A DNA stretch of 64,000 nucleotides from Crocinitomicaceae bacterium (GCA_014762645.1 JABURP010000116.1:40530-104529); one strand, 5' to 3'. Shown: positions 16,331 through 25,305, counted from the stretch's first letter. Translations and numbers: made by a program. Notes: generated from the letters alone by a model not told the origin.

Positions 16331-17763
16331 TTGATATCAATTGTGACGTAGGTGAAGGAACGGGTAATGAGCATTTGCTATTCCCCTATATCTCTTCCTG
16401 TAATATTGCTTGTGGTGGACACGCCGGAGACACGGAAAGCATGAGGAGCATTTTACAGTTAGCAAAACGCCATCACATCAATGTGGGCGCGCATCCCTCC
16501 TACCCTGACAGAGCAAATTTTGGACGAAAATCAATGACCTTATCCGCTGATGAACTCTCTACTTCCATTTTTGGTCAAATTAAAGGATTACAGCAACTCG
16601 CACATGAGTTTGGGCTTACACTTCATCACATTAAACCGCATGGTGCTTTGTATCATGATGTATGTCAAAAAGAGGAAGTAGCCGGGATTTTTTTGGAGGC
16701 AATTGAAGAATTTAGGACAAGTTGCAAGCTCTGTGTACCCGGGCATTCTCGCATTGCCCAATTGGCACTGGACAAAGGATTTGATGTTTGTTCTGAAGTA
16801 TTTGCGGATCGGAACTATAATGAAGATCTCAGCCTGGTAAACAGAACTGCCATTGACGCACTAATTACTGACCCTACGGTAGCAGCTGAACACGTAGAAA
16901 ATATGATCAGTAAAAAACAGGTCAGAACCAAATCCGGCAAATTTGTTCCGATTCAAGGACAAACCTATTGCGTTCATTCAGATACAAAAAACTCGGTGGA
17001 CATTGTCCGACATTTATATTTGAAATACGGAAGAACCTACCCTTTAACCTTTAAACCATTTGGAGCCTCAGCCTTATTGATCGAGTGGCCGGAACAGATG
17101 AATGAATCCATCCTTCGGGATGTTCTGGCCTTTAAAGAGACAATTGAACAGGCTGCTATTGAAGGAATAAACGAGTTGGTGCCTTCCATCCATTCCATTA
17201 CCGTGATTGTTGATAGCACGATTCAAGATTTTGATCACCTGATAAAAGAATTACAAGCACTGTATAATAGCAGATCTGAACCCTTTGAACTACCGCGAAC
17301 AATATGGAAAGTACCCGTATGTTATGATGAGAACTTTGGATCAGATATAAAAGAATTGGCTGAGAGTCATTCGCTGTCAAAAGAAGAGGTGGTTCAACTC
17401 CATACCAAATCGAATTACCGAATTTATGCAATTGGTTTTTTGCCGGGATTTCTTTACCTGGGTGGATTAGATGAGCAACTACATACTGACAGAAAAGAAA
17501 CACCCCGACTAAGTGTGCCAAGCGGTGCTGTTGGGATCGGAGGAAGTCAAACTGGTATTTACCCATGCGAAAGCCCTGGAGGTTGGCATTTGATAGGTAA
17601 TTCTCCTCTTAATTTTTTTGATCAGACAAGTGATCAACCGTGTTTTGCCTACGCGGGTGAACGGATACAGTTTTATGCTATATCTCAAGATGAATATAAC
17701 GAGATCAAAAAACAAGTTGAATCAGGACAATACCGCTTAAGAAAGGAGGAAAATGATGATTGA
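16327..17763 (+). CDS. pxpAB: Fused 5-oxoprolinase subunits PxpA-PxpB
   Basis: 478 aa. Residues 1-236 are a complete PxpA (LamB/YcsF) domain: INCDVGEGTGNE, CNIACGGHAGD, VGAHPSYPDR, IKPHGALYHD and EVFADRNYNEDLSLV. Residues 239-478 are a PxpB (KipI-type) domain: FGASALLIEW, AIGFLPGFLYLGGLD, TPRLSVPSGAVGIGGSQTGIYP and SPGGWHLIGNSP. In other bacteria these are separate proteins which with PxpC hydrolyse 5-oxoproline (pyroglutamate) to glutamate using ATP. No stop or frameshift separates the halves. It overlaps the transporter by 4 nt and pxpC by a few bases. A cytosolic complex with PxpC is expected. Confidence 0.93.
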   Translation: MIDINCDVGEGTGNEHLLFPYISSCNIACGGHAGDTESMRSILQLAKRHHINVGAHPSYPDRANFGRKSMTLSADELSTSIFGQIKGLQQLAHEFGLTLHHIKPHGALYHDVCQKEEVAGIFLEAIEEFRTSCKLCVPGHSRIAQLALDKGFDVCSEVFADRNYNEDLSLVNRTAIDALITDPTVAAEHVENMISKKQVRTKSGKFVPIQGQTYCVHSDTKNSVDIVRHLYLKYGRTYPLTFKPFGASALLIEWPEQMNESILRDVLAFKETIEQAAIEGINELVPSIHSITVIVDSTIQDFDHLIKELQALYNSRSEPFELPRTIWKVPVCYDENFGSDIKELAESHSLSKEEVVQLHTKSNYRIYAIGFLPGFLYLGGLDEQLHTDRKETPRLSVPSGAVGIGGSQTGIYPCESPGGWHLIGNSPLNFFDQTSDQPCFAYAGERIQFYAISQDEYNEIKKQVESGQYRLRKEENDD

Positions 17764-18592
17764 AGTAATCCAACCGGGTCTTTTCACCAGCCTTCAGGAT
17801 CTGGGGCGTTTTGGTTATCGTCACCTTGGAGTTCCCGTTTCCGGAGCAATGGATTTGGATGCGGCTCAACATGCTAATCATATTCTGGGAAATGACCCGA
17901 CCTGTGCGGTATTAGAAATCACACTGCAAGGACCCACGTTAAAGTTTTTAATTGATACTAAGATTACACTAACCGGAGCGCACTTAAGTCCAGAAGTCAA
18001 TCAACAACCGGTTGAAATGTATCAACCAGTAGAAATATACAAGGATGATGAATTAACCTTTGGAAAAAGAATTAGTGGTGTGCGATCTTACCTGGCAGTT
18101 ACAGGAGGCTTTAAAACCGATATGATATTTAACAGTAAGAGTTTTTACAAAGGGATCACATCACAAGAAAAATTAGTGGAAGGAGATATATTGGAGTTAG
18201 CATCAACTTCAGGGAAAAAAGCTGCCGAACTGCAAGTTGAACCTCCAGCGTATAATACACATGAATTATACGTTACTCCGGGCCCGGAATTTGAACTTCT
18301 TCATCCTCAACAAAAAGAAAAACTCCTTTCCGAAAAATGGACCCTTGGCATGAATAGTAGAATGGCCTATCAAATTGAAGAATTAATGCCTAACAGGTTG
18401 CCTTCTATTTTAAGCTCTGCTGTCCTTCCAGGAACGATTCAACTTACTCCTTCGGGTAAAATGATTCTATTGATGAGAGATTGTCAAACTATGGGAGGAT
18501 ACCCGAGGATATTACAATTAACTGAGAAATCCATCAATCTCCTGGCACAAAAAATGCGGTTTGAAGAAGTAAGTTTTCGACTGATTCATTAA
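17756..18592 (+). CDS. pxpC: 5-oxoprolinase subunit PxpC
   Basis: 278 aa, KipA/biotin-dependent-carboxylase-like domain. Family segments are IEVIQPGLFTSLQDLGRFGYRHLGVPVSGAMD, LEITLQGPTL, SYLAVTGGF and a C-terminal MRDCQTMGGYPR. It partners PxpA-PxpB in ATP-dependent conversion of 5-oxoproline to glutamate; older annotation as allophanate hydrolase subunit 2 or KipI antagonist is less likely in this setting. Two ATGs lie in tandem (17753, 17756); a strong Shine-Dalgarno AGGAGG at 17744-17749, rare in this window, gives better spacing to the second. The start overlaps the end of pxpAB. Confidence 0.93.
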   Translation: MIEVIQPGLFTSLQDLGRFGYRHLGVPVSGAMDLDAAQHANHILGNDPTCAVLEITLQGPTLKFLIDTKITLTGAHLSPEVNQQPVEMYQPVEIYKDDELTFGKRISGVRSYLAVTGGFKTDMIFNSKSFYKGITSQEKLVEGDILELASTSGKKAAELQVEPPAYNTHELYVTPGPEFELLHPQQKEKLLSEKWTLGMNSRMAYQIEELMPNRLPSILSSAVLPGTIQLTPSGKMILLMRDCQTMGGYPRILQLTEKSINLLAQKMRFEEVSFRLIH

Positions 18593-18807
18593 CTCCAAAA
18601 CAAGCATACAAGATAGCACAATACCTCCTGTATAAATTGAGAATCATCAGTTTATCCGGTGATTTAAATTTGTCAAAACCTTCTGTTTCAGCACCCATCT
18701 GCATCTGTGTGATTCCGGTGATTTTAATCAATCACATCCTTGCTTGAAGTCAGAAATATTTACCTGTTGACCATCTAATTTTACTATTAAATCAAACACT
18801 TAGTATT

Positions 18808-19788
18808 ATGGAAAAGTCAGGTAAATATCTTGTGAAACTCTGGACCATATTACTCACTTTAATATTTCTTTCATTTTACACGGCACGGGCTTCAAAAGTA
18901 GAAGCAATTAAAACCGGAAACTGGGTAGATATTGGATGTTGGGATCCGGAAGTTGTTCCGGGATGTTTTGACACCATCCTAATCCCAGCCGGGATGGTCA
19001 TTACCGTGACCGATCAGATCGATTTAACCATGTGTAATCCAACAATTGTATTGGTAGAAGGAGAATTAACCTTTCAAACCGGTAAGAAAATTGATCTTTC
19101 ATGTGGTTCCTGCATAGAACTTTCGGGATTTCCAAATCAGGGTATACTATCTGGAGGTAACGGAGGTGGAAGTTCGAATTGGGTTACAATTTGCGAGCAG
19201 GGTATGTGGAAAGCCGAAGATGGAACCGCTTATGGGCCTTTGTCACTATGCAACTTATTATTATTTGCAGATTTGACAGCTTTTGAGGCGAATTCTTTGG
19301 CTGACAATGTACTACTATCCTGGACCATTGCAACTGAAAACAACTGTGACCATTATACTATTGAACGCAGTGAAGATGGAGTTAACTGGAGAAATATTGG
19401 AGATGTGCAAGGAGCAGGTTACAGCAATAGCAGCATTGACTACTCCTATACCGATTGGTCACCTGTGAATGGTTTGTCCTATTACCGTCTAACGGAGATT
19501 GACTTTAATGGAAATACATCCATCCTCAAAACGATTAGTCTTAACTATAATGCAGAGCGCCCGGTAATTTACCCAAACCCTGTGCACATAGGCGAAACAT
19601 TATCAATTGCTTATTCATCAGATTCACCTACCAAATTTGTACAGATCTATTCGCAGGATGGAAAAGTCATTTATGAGCAACAATTTGAAGGAGACCAATT
19701 AATAAGCATTGAGGTTAGTGATCGATTATCTTCAGGGATATATATTGTAGACGTCAATGGTATCCAGACAAGAATGGTGATTCGATAA
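18808..19788 (+). CDS. Secreted protein with T9SS type A sorting domain, 326 aa
   Basis: Hydrophobic signal segment at about residues 10-29 (WTILLTLIFLSFYTARA). A G8-like or pectate-lyase-cap-like region follows (GNWVDIGCWDPEVVPGCFDTILIPAGMVITVTDQID), then a Gly-rich loop (SGGNGGGSS). A fibronectin-like stretch (VLLSWTIATENNCDHYTIERSEDGVNWRNIG) and a type A sorting domain (VIYPNPVHIGETL ... GIYIVDVNG) close the protein. The last two parts resemble the C-terminus of the 1033-aa protein at 8243. It converges on the next gene with a 2-nt gap. Function unknown. Confidence 0.85.
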   Translation: MEKSGKYLVKLWTILLTLIFLSFYTARASKVEAIKTGNWVDIGCWDPEVVPGCFDTILIPAGMVITVTDQIDLTMCNPTIVLVEGELTFQTGKKIDLSCGSCIELSGFPNQGILSGGNGGGSSNWVTICEQGMWKAEDGTAYGPLSLCNLLLFADLTAFEANSLADNVLLSWTIATENNCDHYTIERSEDGVNWRNIGDVQGAGYSNSSIDYSYTDWSPVNGLSYYRLTEIDFNGNTSILKTISLNYNAERPVIYPNPVHIGETLSIAYSSDSPTKFVQIYSQDGKVIYEQQFEGDQLISIEVSDRLSSGIYIVDVNGIQTRMVIR

Positions 19789-19790
19789 AA

Positions 19791-20390
19791 TCACCTGACA
19801 AGGGGTGCTGCAAGTTGATAACCTGAATTATCTACAACAATGGCGCTTCCGTAATCTCCTATAGGACCGTTTTTTGGTTCAGACACCTTAATTTTCAGTA
19901 CAACCGACTCAGCTTTAGCTGTGAACACGAAAGTAGCCGTTTGCCATTCATCTTCAATTCCTGAAACTGAAGTAAATATTTTCTCTTTATCATCTACAGC
20001 CATGTATAAATTACCACCACTATAGGTAATACTTGAATGATTGGTTAAAGTTGCCTGTTGCCATTTTAAGGTAACTGAATACTTCTCTCCAATGGTTAAA
20101 TTGTTAAAGGTTGTGGTCCAACCTTCCTGAATCCCACCTTCATTGGCCAAAAAAAGCCCCATACTGAAACCTGCTACATTTTTTCCGTCGACATCCTCAA
20201 TGGTATAACCTCCTCCGGGCCAAGCGCCATTGCCCGATATAACATCTGGTGACTCCTGCCAAACCGACCAGCCAATAGGCGCTTTATGAGGTTCAGGAGT
20301 GGCTTCAATAGCAGGTAAACGCAGTTCAACTTGTCCAAATCCCAGGAACTCTATAAATGAAAACATTAAAACGATTAGCAGTGATTTCAT
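19791..20390 (-). CDS. Secreted jelly-roll-like protein without sorting domain, 199 aa
   Basis: Signal peptide at residues 1-19 (LLIVLMFSFIEFLGFGQ). The body resembles the central domain of the protein at 11793-12680: APIGWSVWQESPDVI, NEGGIQEGWTTTFNNLTIGEKYSVTLKW and FVFTAKAESVVLKIKV. Unlike that protein it stops without a type A sorting domain, so it should stay in the periplasm or leave by another route. Alternatively it is a cargo that has lost its tail; no tail-like coding was noticed downstream in this frame. Ligand unknown. Confidence 0.75.
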   Translation of the reverse strand: MKSLLIVLMFSFIEFLGFGQVELRLPAIEATPEPHKAPIGWSVWQESPDVISGNGAWPGGGYTIEDVDGKNVAGFSMGLFLANEGGIQEGWTTTFNNLTIGEKYSVTLKWQQATLTNHSSITYSGGNLYMAVDDKEKIFTSVSGIEDEWQTATFVFTAKAESVVLKIKVSEPKNGPIGDYGSAIVVDNSGYQLAAPLVR

Positions 20391-20443
20391 GACAAAGTCA
20401 TGTACAATTTTTGGGCCGGAAGGTTCATTGTGGTGTTAGTAAT

Positions 20444-20902
20444 CTACTCGCCAAATACACTGAGCAAAATAATCTTATCCTCCATTTCACTAAATTCCTG
20501 ATCAAACAAGTTGCGAATAACCATGGCCTCTTCGTCCGAGTCATCCTTGATAAGGCGAATTTCCTGTTTCATGGCATGAATGAGTTCGCCTGAACTTTCT
20601 TTTGGTTGGATCAATGCATAATGTGGGATGTCACTTCCATTGGGTAGAATGGTGTATTTATATTGGTTACCGGGAGGTAATACGATTACGAAAAAGCCAG
20701 TTTTACTATTGCTGATAAATGTTCCGTATTGCTCTCCCGTGTCATAATTCTCTACCTTAATGCGAACTGATTTGTTGCTGGTATCAATTTCATTGTGATA
20801 ATACCCGGCAAACACAACGTATCGTGTTGAATCTTCCTGAGCCCACCCTGTATTTAAATGAAGTAGAAAAGCGAGAATAATATACAAAGGGAATCTATTC
20901 AT
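20444..20902 (-). CDS. Secreted hypothetical protein, 152 aa
   Basis: Signal peptide at residues 1-21 (PLYIILAFLLHLNTGWAQ). The mature part has a beta-rich stretch (RIKVENYDTGEQYGTFISNSKTGFFVIVLPPGNQYKYTI) resembling PEGA or carboxypeptidase-regulatory-like modules found in envelope proteins, then an acidic helical end. No catalytic motif. It lies 53 nt upstream of the 199-aa secreted gene on the same strand, possibly as one transcript. Confidence 0.7.
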   Translation of the reverse strand: MNRFPLYIILAFLLHLNTGWAQEDSTRYVVFAGYYHNEIDTSNKSVRIKVENYDTGEQYGTFISNSKTGFFVIVLPPGNQYKYTILPNGSDIPHYALIQPKESSGELIHAMKQEIRLIKDDSDEEAMVIRNLFDQEFSEMEDKIILLSVFGE

Positions 20903-20979
20903 ACGATTGAAAATTAAGGGGATACATAAGTTATGAAAAAATACACTTCCAAAAAAGTGTATTTACAAATATCCCTGAA

Positions 20980-21834
20980 TTATTCGTGTAGCACCAACAT
21001 TGGAACCTTTGCTAATTCGGACAGGAGTTGAGTTTGGCTATGCTTTAACAGTCGTTCAAAAAAATTGTGCTTTCTTGCCAGTACAATTACCAAGTCTGAG
21101 TGAGAAGATTCTACAAAACTTGAGATGCCGTTCATAATAAATTTATTATTCGAATGATGAAACTCATGCGGCACTTCAATGAAATAATTGTCTAAAAATA
21201 AGCCAGCTTCTGCCTGTTGTCCAACCAATACCTCCTCTTCGTTTGAAACATATAAAATATGAAGTTTTGCATCACTTGATTTCACTAACCGAAGGGCCGG
21301 ATCCAGCACATGCATATCCTTAATGTTTTTCATATCGCTGGCAAAAGTCACTTCCTGAACAGGTGTATACTTAAGATGACTGGGAACCGCTAATACCGGG
21401 CCTTTAATTTTCCGAATAAAATTAGCCGTTTTATATCCAAGTAATCTGCTCTCCAGATCAAAATCAGCTTTGTTACCAATGACCACATAATCCGCTTCAT
21501 ATTGGCTGATGGTATCATTTATGGCAGAAACTAATACACCGTACTGCGAAACACATTCCATCTCATCCAAATCCAAATGTGTAAACTCCTGCCGAAACTT
21601 TTCCTTTTCATCCTGAAGTTTCTTCATTGAGTTTTGCTCCATCAGTTGATCTGCCGAATACAGTCCATCATGGTCCGCCAATGGTTCGAAATAAGAATGC
21701 ATCAGTACGTAATTTACCTGTTCATCACCAAAAAGCTGCAGTGCATACCTACAGGCATTTCTAGAACCTTCGGTAAAGTTGGTGGTTAGAATAATGGTTC
21801 GTTCAGGTTGCTGTGTGTTAATGTCTAAAATCAT
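20980..21834 (-). CDS. Universal stress protein, tandem UspA domains
   Basis: 284 aa with two UspA-like halves. The first (1-145) has TIILTTNFTEGSRNACRYAL and DYVVIGNKADFDLESRLLGYKTANFIRKIKGPVLAVP; the second (about 160-284) has VTFASDMKNIKDMHVLDPALRLV and SDLVIVLARKHNFFERLLKHSQTQLL...VPMLVLH. The ATP-binding pattern G-x-x-G-x9-G-S/T is not intact in either half, so it probably belongs to the non-nucleotide or degenerate type. Cytosolic; monocistronic as far as visible. Confidence 0.88.
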   Translation of the reverse strand: MILDINTQQPERTIILTTNFTEGSRNACRYALQLFGDEQVNYVLMHSYFEPLADHDGLYSADQLMEQNSMKKLQDEKEKFRQEFTHLDLDEMECVSQYGVLVSAINDTISQYEADYVVIGNKADFDLESRLLGYKTANFIRKIKGPVLAVPSHLKYTPVQEVTFASDMKNIKDMHVLDPALRLVKSSDAKLHILYVSNEEEVLVGQQAEAGLFLDNYFIEVPHEFHHSNNKFIMNGISSFVESSHSDLVIVLARKHNFFERLLKHSQTQLLSELAKVPMLVLHE

Positions 21835-21948
21835 GGAGGCAAGATACTGCAGGTATTAGCTTGGTGCATTGAGAATTGACAGTTTACAAGAAGATAATAA
21901 TCAGTAATAGATATTTTCGTCATTCTCAAAACATGTTTCCTACAGTGA

Positions 21949-22245
21949 TCAAATATCATCTAACACATCCTGTGTTGTTTCTGTCTCCGAATTGATGAAG
22001 AAATAGGAAATAATTGATAGAATATAACATGCTGAAGCACCATAAAATAAATAATGCGCACCAAACCAGTGTCTTTTTTTAAAGACCATAGCAGAAATCA
22101 ACATTCCTAAGCAGACTCCCCAAAAGAATCTGGAGGCTTTCTTAGATTTCAAGCCATCATTAAATTTTAAGAGTTGTTGAGCACCAAATTTGAACAAAAT
22201 CCAAATCAGCATTATCAAACTAAAGTACCTGAGGAAAAATGGCAT
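21949..22245 (-). CDS. Small membrane protein, truncated relative of the 281-aa protein
   Basis: 98 aa with three hydrophobic segments and an acidic tail (TTQDVLDDI). It matches the C-terminal third of the membrane protein at 7113-7958 (RYFSLIMLIW, KASRFFWGVC, DVLDDI). The frame stays open for about 24 codons upstream of the ATG, to an in-frame TGA, and some of those codons also look alignable, but there is no upstream start codon and the other membrane segments are absent. It may be a decayed copy or a functional short form. Confidence 0.6.
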   Translation of the reverse strand: MPFFLRYFSLIMLIWILFKFGAQQLLKFNDGLKSKKASRFFWGVCLGMLISAMVFKKRHWFGAHYLFYGASACYILSIISYFFINSETETTQDVLDDI

Positions 22246-22375
22246 ATTATTAATATACGTTTCAGTGTTAACTGCTATAGGATCATTCCCTCACGGCCCA
22301 CGTCAATGTACTCAGATAGAATTAGGCAGATTACAACTGTAGTGAATAAAATTCATAAAAATTTAGGTGTTTTAA

Positions 22376-23161
22376 TTAGTGTTTCTCAGCCAAAAGAAAC
22401 AAATAATCTCCTTCGGGTTGTTCAGCATTCGCAATGATTTCCTGCATTTTTCCAGTCTTGATATCATTTCGCAATTTCGTCAAACCACTTTCCACTTCCC
22501 TGGGATCAGCCAAAGCGGCAAATGAAGATATCCCATTTCTCACCTTCCTGTTAAAGTATAACTCCGGATTGTATTTTCCACTGTAGAGAAATAGATCTTT
22601 CAGGTCAGGTTTTACAGCATACGGCTCTTTTTTTAGCAGTTTAAAACCATTGTTTGACAAAAGGTCTTCTAATTGTTGAAAGGTGGGCAATTGAATCGCA
22701 GAATTTTCAATCATATCCGGAAAGTATTTTGCAAGCCAGTAATTTCTGGTTTGTTCCAGTGTGGGAGAAAAAATAACTACCCGTCCTCCCTTTTTCAAAA
22801 TGCGATTTACTTCAGAAAATCCTTTATCCCAATCTGACCAATGATGAATAGTAAGGCTTATTAGAACGCCATCCATAGATTCAGATTCCAGATCAATGTC
22901 TTCAGCATTACCTTGTCTCCAATCAACAGCATTAATTTTTTCTCTTGCCTGTTCCAGCATTTCCAGAGAAGGATCGATACCGATAAAACGAATACCATTT
23001 TTAGCAAGTTCAGTGGTATAATTACCGGTTCCACAACCAAGATCAAGATAGATTCCCTCCGAAGTGGGTTGAAACAGTTCATACATCCGAGACAACAAAT
23101 AAGGATCTGCCTTTCTGGAAAGGTCATAATCAATCCCTATTTTATCGTATTTGGTGAGCAT
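22376..23161 (-). CDS. Class I SAM-dependent methyltransferase
   Basis: 261 aa. Rossmann-fold motif I is YLDLGCGTGNYTTEL (about residues 38-52), motif II FIGIDPSLEMLEQAREKI, then WRQGNAEDIDLESESMDGVLISLTIHHWSDWDKGFSEVNRILKKGGRVVIFSP, the Methyltransf_11 pattern of UbiE/arsenite-like enzymes. The substrate cannot be told from sequence. It starts 17 nt after the lipoprotein gene on the same strand and is probably the last gene of a three-gene operon beginning at 25077. Confidence 0.88.
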   Translation of the reverse strand: MLTKYDKIGIDYDLSRKADPYLLSRMYELFQPTSEGIYLDLGCGTGNYTTELAKNGIRFIGIDPSLEMLEQAREKINAVDWRQGNAEDIDLESESMDGVLISLTIHHWSDWDKGFSEVNRILKKGGRVVIFSPTLEQTRNYWLAKYFPDMIENSAIQLPTFQQLEDLLSNNGFKLLKKEPYAVKPDLKDLFLYSGKYNPELYFNRKVRNGISSFAALADPREVESGLTKLRNDIKTGKMQEIIANAEQPEGDYLFLLAEKH

Positions 23162-23178
23162 TAAATCCGTAATTTAAA

Positions 23179-24021
23179 TTAATCTATTCCTACATAACAT
23201 TGTTCCATGGCCATAACAAACCTTTCGGCTTCCTCCGTGCTCCAGTTTTTCATCACGGTAACTTCCAACCCTCTCATGATGGGATACGATTTCTTTCCTT
23301 CAACCGCTAGCGGACGTTCATGAACAATGGCCAGCAGTTCATCCTCCTGAAAAACCAATCTCAACCTGTCAATGGGTGACGGATCGTCAATAAAACTTCC
23401 GTAGATCATATACTGATCGGTGTTTTCATATCCTTCAATGTTGAAATTCTCATTTCTGAACTGAAAATTCGTGAAATAGGCATCAAATCTACTTTTGGAC
23501 AATTGATCGTTCGCGTTTAATATCTTCTCCAGTTCTCTTTCAGGAATAGATTCGGGTTTAATGTTGTTTTTAAAAGTATATCCTTCCAACCAAATGGCCC
23601 ATGTGGGTTCATCTTCATTATAACTCATTAGCATGGCCGGTATATCACGTGCAGCGGTCAACACCAGTTTGCCATCCACATAAATTTTCTGTCCTTTTTT
23701 AATGGTTTCATTCTTTACCTCACTTTTATCCACATCCAGTATTAAACCGATAAAATACCAACCCGAATCCACACGCTCGGAACATTCAACCAACACATGA
23801 TCCTCAACGCTAAACAGTATCTCTCCGTCTGGTGTTTCTCGCACATTGGCCGGCCCATCAATTCTCTCATAGATCATAGGTTCAGCCACCTCAACTTCTT
23901 CAGTAAAATCAACTGAATCCGATTGAACATCAGTAATGGAATTATCCTCATTGTCAGAAGATGTTTCACCGCAAGAAACCAAAAGGAAGAATACTACAAC
24001 TGGTAGAAAGGACTTTTTCAT
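23179..24021 (-). CDS. Lipoprotein with SH3-like domain, 280 aa
   Basis: Lipobox LLVSC-G at residues 13-18 marks a lipoprotein, followed by an acidic linker. Residues about 50-95 look like a bacterial SH3 domain (RIDGPANVRETPDGEILFSVEDHVLVECSER...GWYFIGLI). The C-terminal part is unassigned. Outer-membrane or periplasmic anchoring is expected. It lies 48 nt downstream of the membrane-protein gene and 17 nt upstream of the methyltransferase gene. Confidence 0.75.
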   Translation of the reverse strand: MKKSFLPVVVFFLLVSCGETSSDNEDNSITDVQSDSVDFTEEVEVAEPMIYERIDGPANVRETPDGEILFSVEDHVLVECSERVDSGWYFIGLILDVDKSEVKNETIKKGQKIYVDGKLVLTAARDIPAMLMSYNEDEPTWAIWLEGYTFKNNIKPESIPERELEKILNANDQLSKSRFDAYFTNFQFRNENFNIEGYENTDQYMIYGSFIDDPSPIDRLRLVFQEDELLAIVHERPLAVEGKKSYPIMRGLEVTVMKNWSTEEAERFVMAMEQCYVGID

Positions 24022-24069
24022 AAGATGAATTTGGGAACAAAATAATAAGAATTATTGAGCGACAATGGG

Positions 24070-25077
24070 TTACCCATTCATCCGCTTACTCACCTCAGCT
24101 ATGAATTGTTCCTTATCATCAACAAACACCAACAATTTATCTGCTTTTCTCTTAATCCCGTAAAGACCTGTGAACCTTAATTCGTCTTTTAGTTCGATAA
24201 GCACATTATATGAATCCAATTTTCCCAGTGGGGATAAGCGTTTATGCGATTGATCGTCTACTTCTTTTTCAAAAGCACGGATAGCTATGATTTGCTGATA
24301 GTCGATCTTAGCTTCACCTAATATACCGTAGTGTAATACTAATTCATCCTCCAAAACTTTGTAAGGCCTTTTCAAGAGAGACTTACCAAATGCCAATAAT
24401 TGCACCGCCGAATAGATGCTCAATCCCGTGAATACCCAGGCTAAAACCGGAAATGAATTGACCAACAACAGGTGAACTGCAAAAAGCTCTACTCCTACAA
24501 TGAGTATCAATGCAAAAAGTAAGGCCGGTGTACCGCTGTTTTGGTGATAGGTAAACTCTCCTTCCCGTATTTTTACACTTTTCCAATGGATTAGGGCATA
24601 GTAGAACATGGCTATTTCCGTTGCAAACGGAACAGCTACTTTTGAAGGTAAAAACTGGTGTGTCGCATCCTTTAACGCGGTGTAAAAATCCATCTCCGGG
24701 TTATTGGCAAACGCTTTTCTTATTTGACGAATCTTTACAAAAACAAAGGATAATGCTGCCAACTCTACCAGTGGCAATATCCATGTCTTAAACAGGTCAA
24801 GGGTATCGTGATATTCGCCCGGCAGCATCTTACCAACCAACAACATGGCTGCGATAAATACTGGTACAACCGTTATGTTAGGAATCTTTGTTTTTCGGAC
24901 CAGTGCAAAATGTACCAGAGGCAAAATAACCAACATATCAATGGTTATGGCAACGCTGAAGGTGTCCGGATCTTTTGAGAAATACGCCGATTTGCTAATG
25001 GAATATAGCGTTAAAATGATCGCGGCGGGTAAGGCCAGAACAAGGATCGTTCTCAACGGTGAGCTTTGTGCGTTCAT
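24070..25077 (-). CDS. Hypothetical membrane protein with PH-like C-terminus
   Basis: 335 aa from ATG 25077; a TTG start at 25086 would add three residues and is less likely. About seven hydrophobic segments occupy residues 8-230. The C-terminal ~95 residues (LHYGILGEAKIDYQQIIAIRAFEKEV...YNVLIELKDELRFTGLYGIKRKADKLLVFVDDKEQFIAEV) have the strand pattern of bacterial PH-like domains; this is a visual judgement only. First gene of the probable operon with the lipoprotein and methyltransferase, divergent from the peroxiredoxin operon. Confidence 0.65.
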   Translation of the reverse strand: MNAQSSPLRTILVLALPAAIILTLYSISKSAYFSKDPDTFSVAITIDMLVILPLVHFALVRKTKIPNITVVPVFIAAMLLVGKMLPGEYHDTLDLFKTWILPLVELAALSFVFVKIRQIRKAFANNPEMDFYTALKDATHQFLPSKVAVPFATEIAMFYYALIHWKSVKIREGEFTYHQNSGTPALLFALILIVGVELFAVHLLLVNSFPVLAWVFTGLSIYSAVQLLAFGKSLLKRPYKVLEDELVLHYGILGEAKIDYQQIIAIRAFEKEVDDQSHKRLSPLGKLDSYNVLIELKDELRFTGLYGIKRKADKLLVFVDDKEQFIAEVSKRMNG

Positions 25078-25105
25078 GCGATTCAATTAATGGTTTTGCA
25101 CACCA

Positions 25106-25113
25106 CAAAGGTA
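25106..25113 (-). promoter_or_regulatory. Predicted -7 element for the 25077 gene
   Basis: TACCTTTG on the minus strand, 28 nt upstream of ATG 25077, fits TAnnTTTG. No TTG is seen at the expected -33 position. Confidence 0.35.
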
Positions 25114-25249
25114 ATGAATGTCACTGTTTTAAAGTCGTATTTTACAATCAAATTAACCCTTGTTCCGCATTAATCCAGGAATTAATATGAAAATTATTGA
25201 TGATATAGATTTCATCTATACAAGTATCAATATTAGATAAGGAAAATCT

Positions 25250-25280
25250 TTGCTCAACACCAGTAATGACAGTATCTTTG
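25250..25280 (+). promoter_or_regulatory. Predicted promoter of peroxiredoxin operon
   Basis: TTG (25250-25252), 20 bp spacer, then TATCTTTG (25273-25280): a complete Bacteroidota -33/-7 promoter. The implied leader before ATG 25306 is about 20 nt. Confidence 0.7.
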
Positions 25281-25305
25281 TGTAAACATTTAAAAACAGA
25301 GAAAT

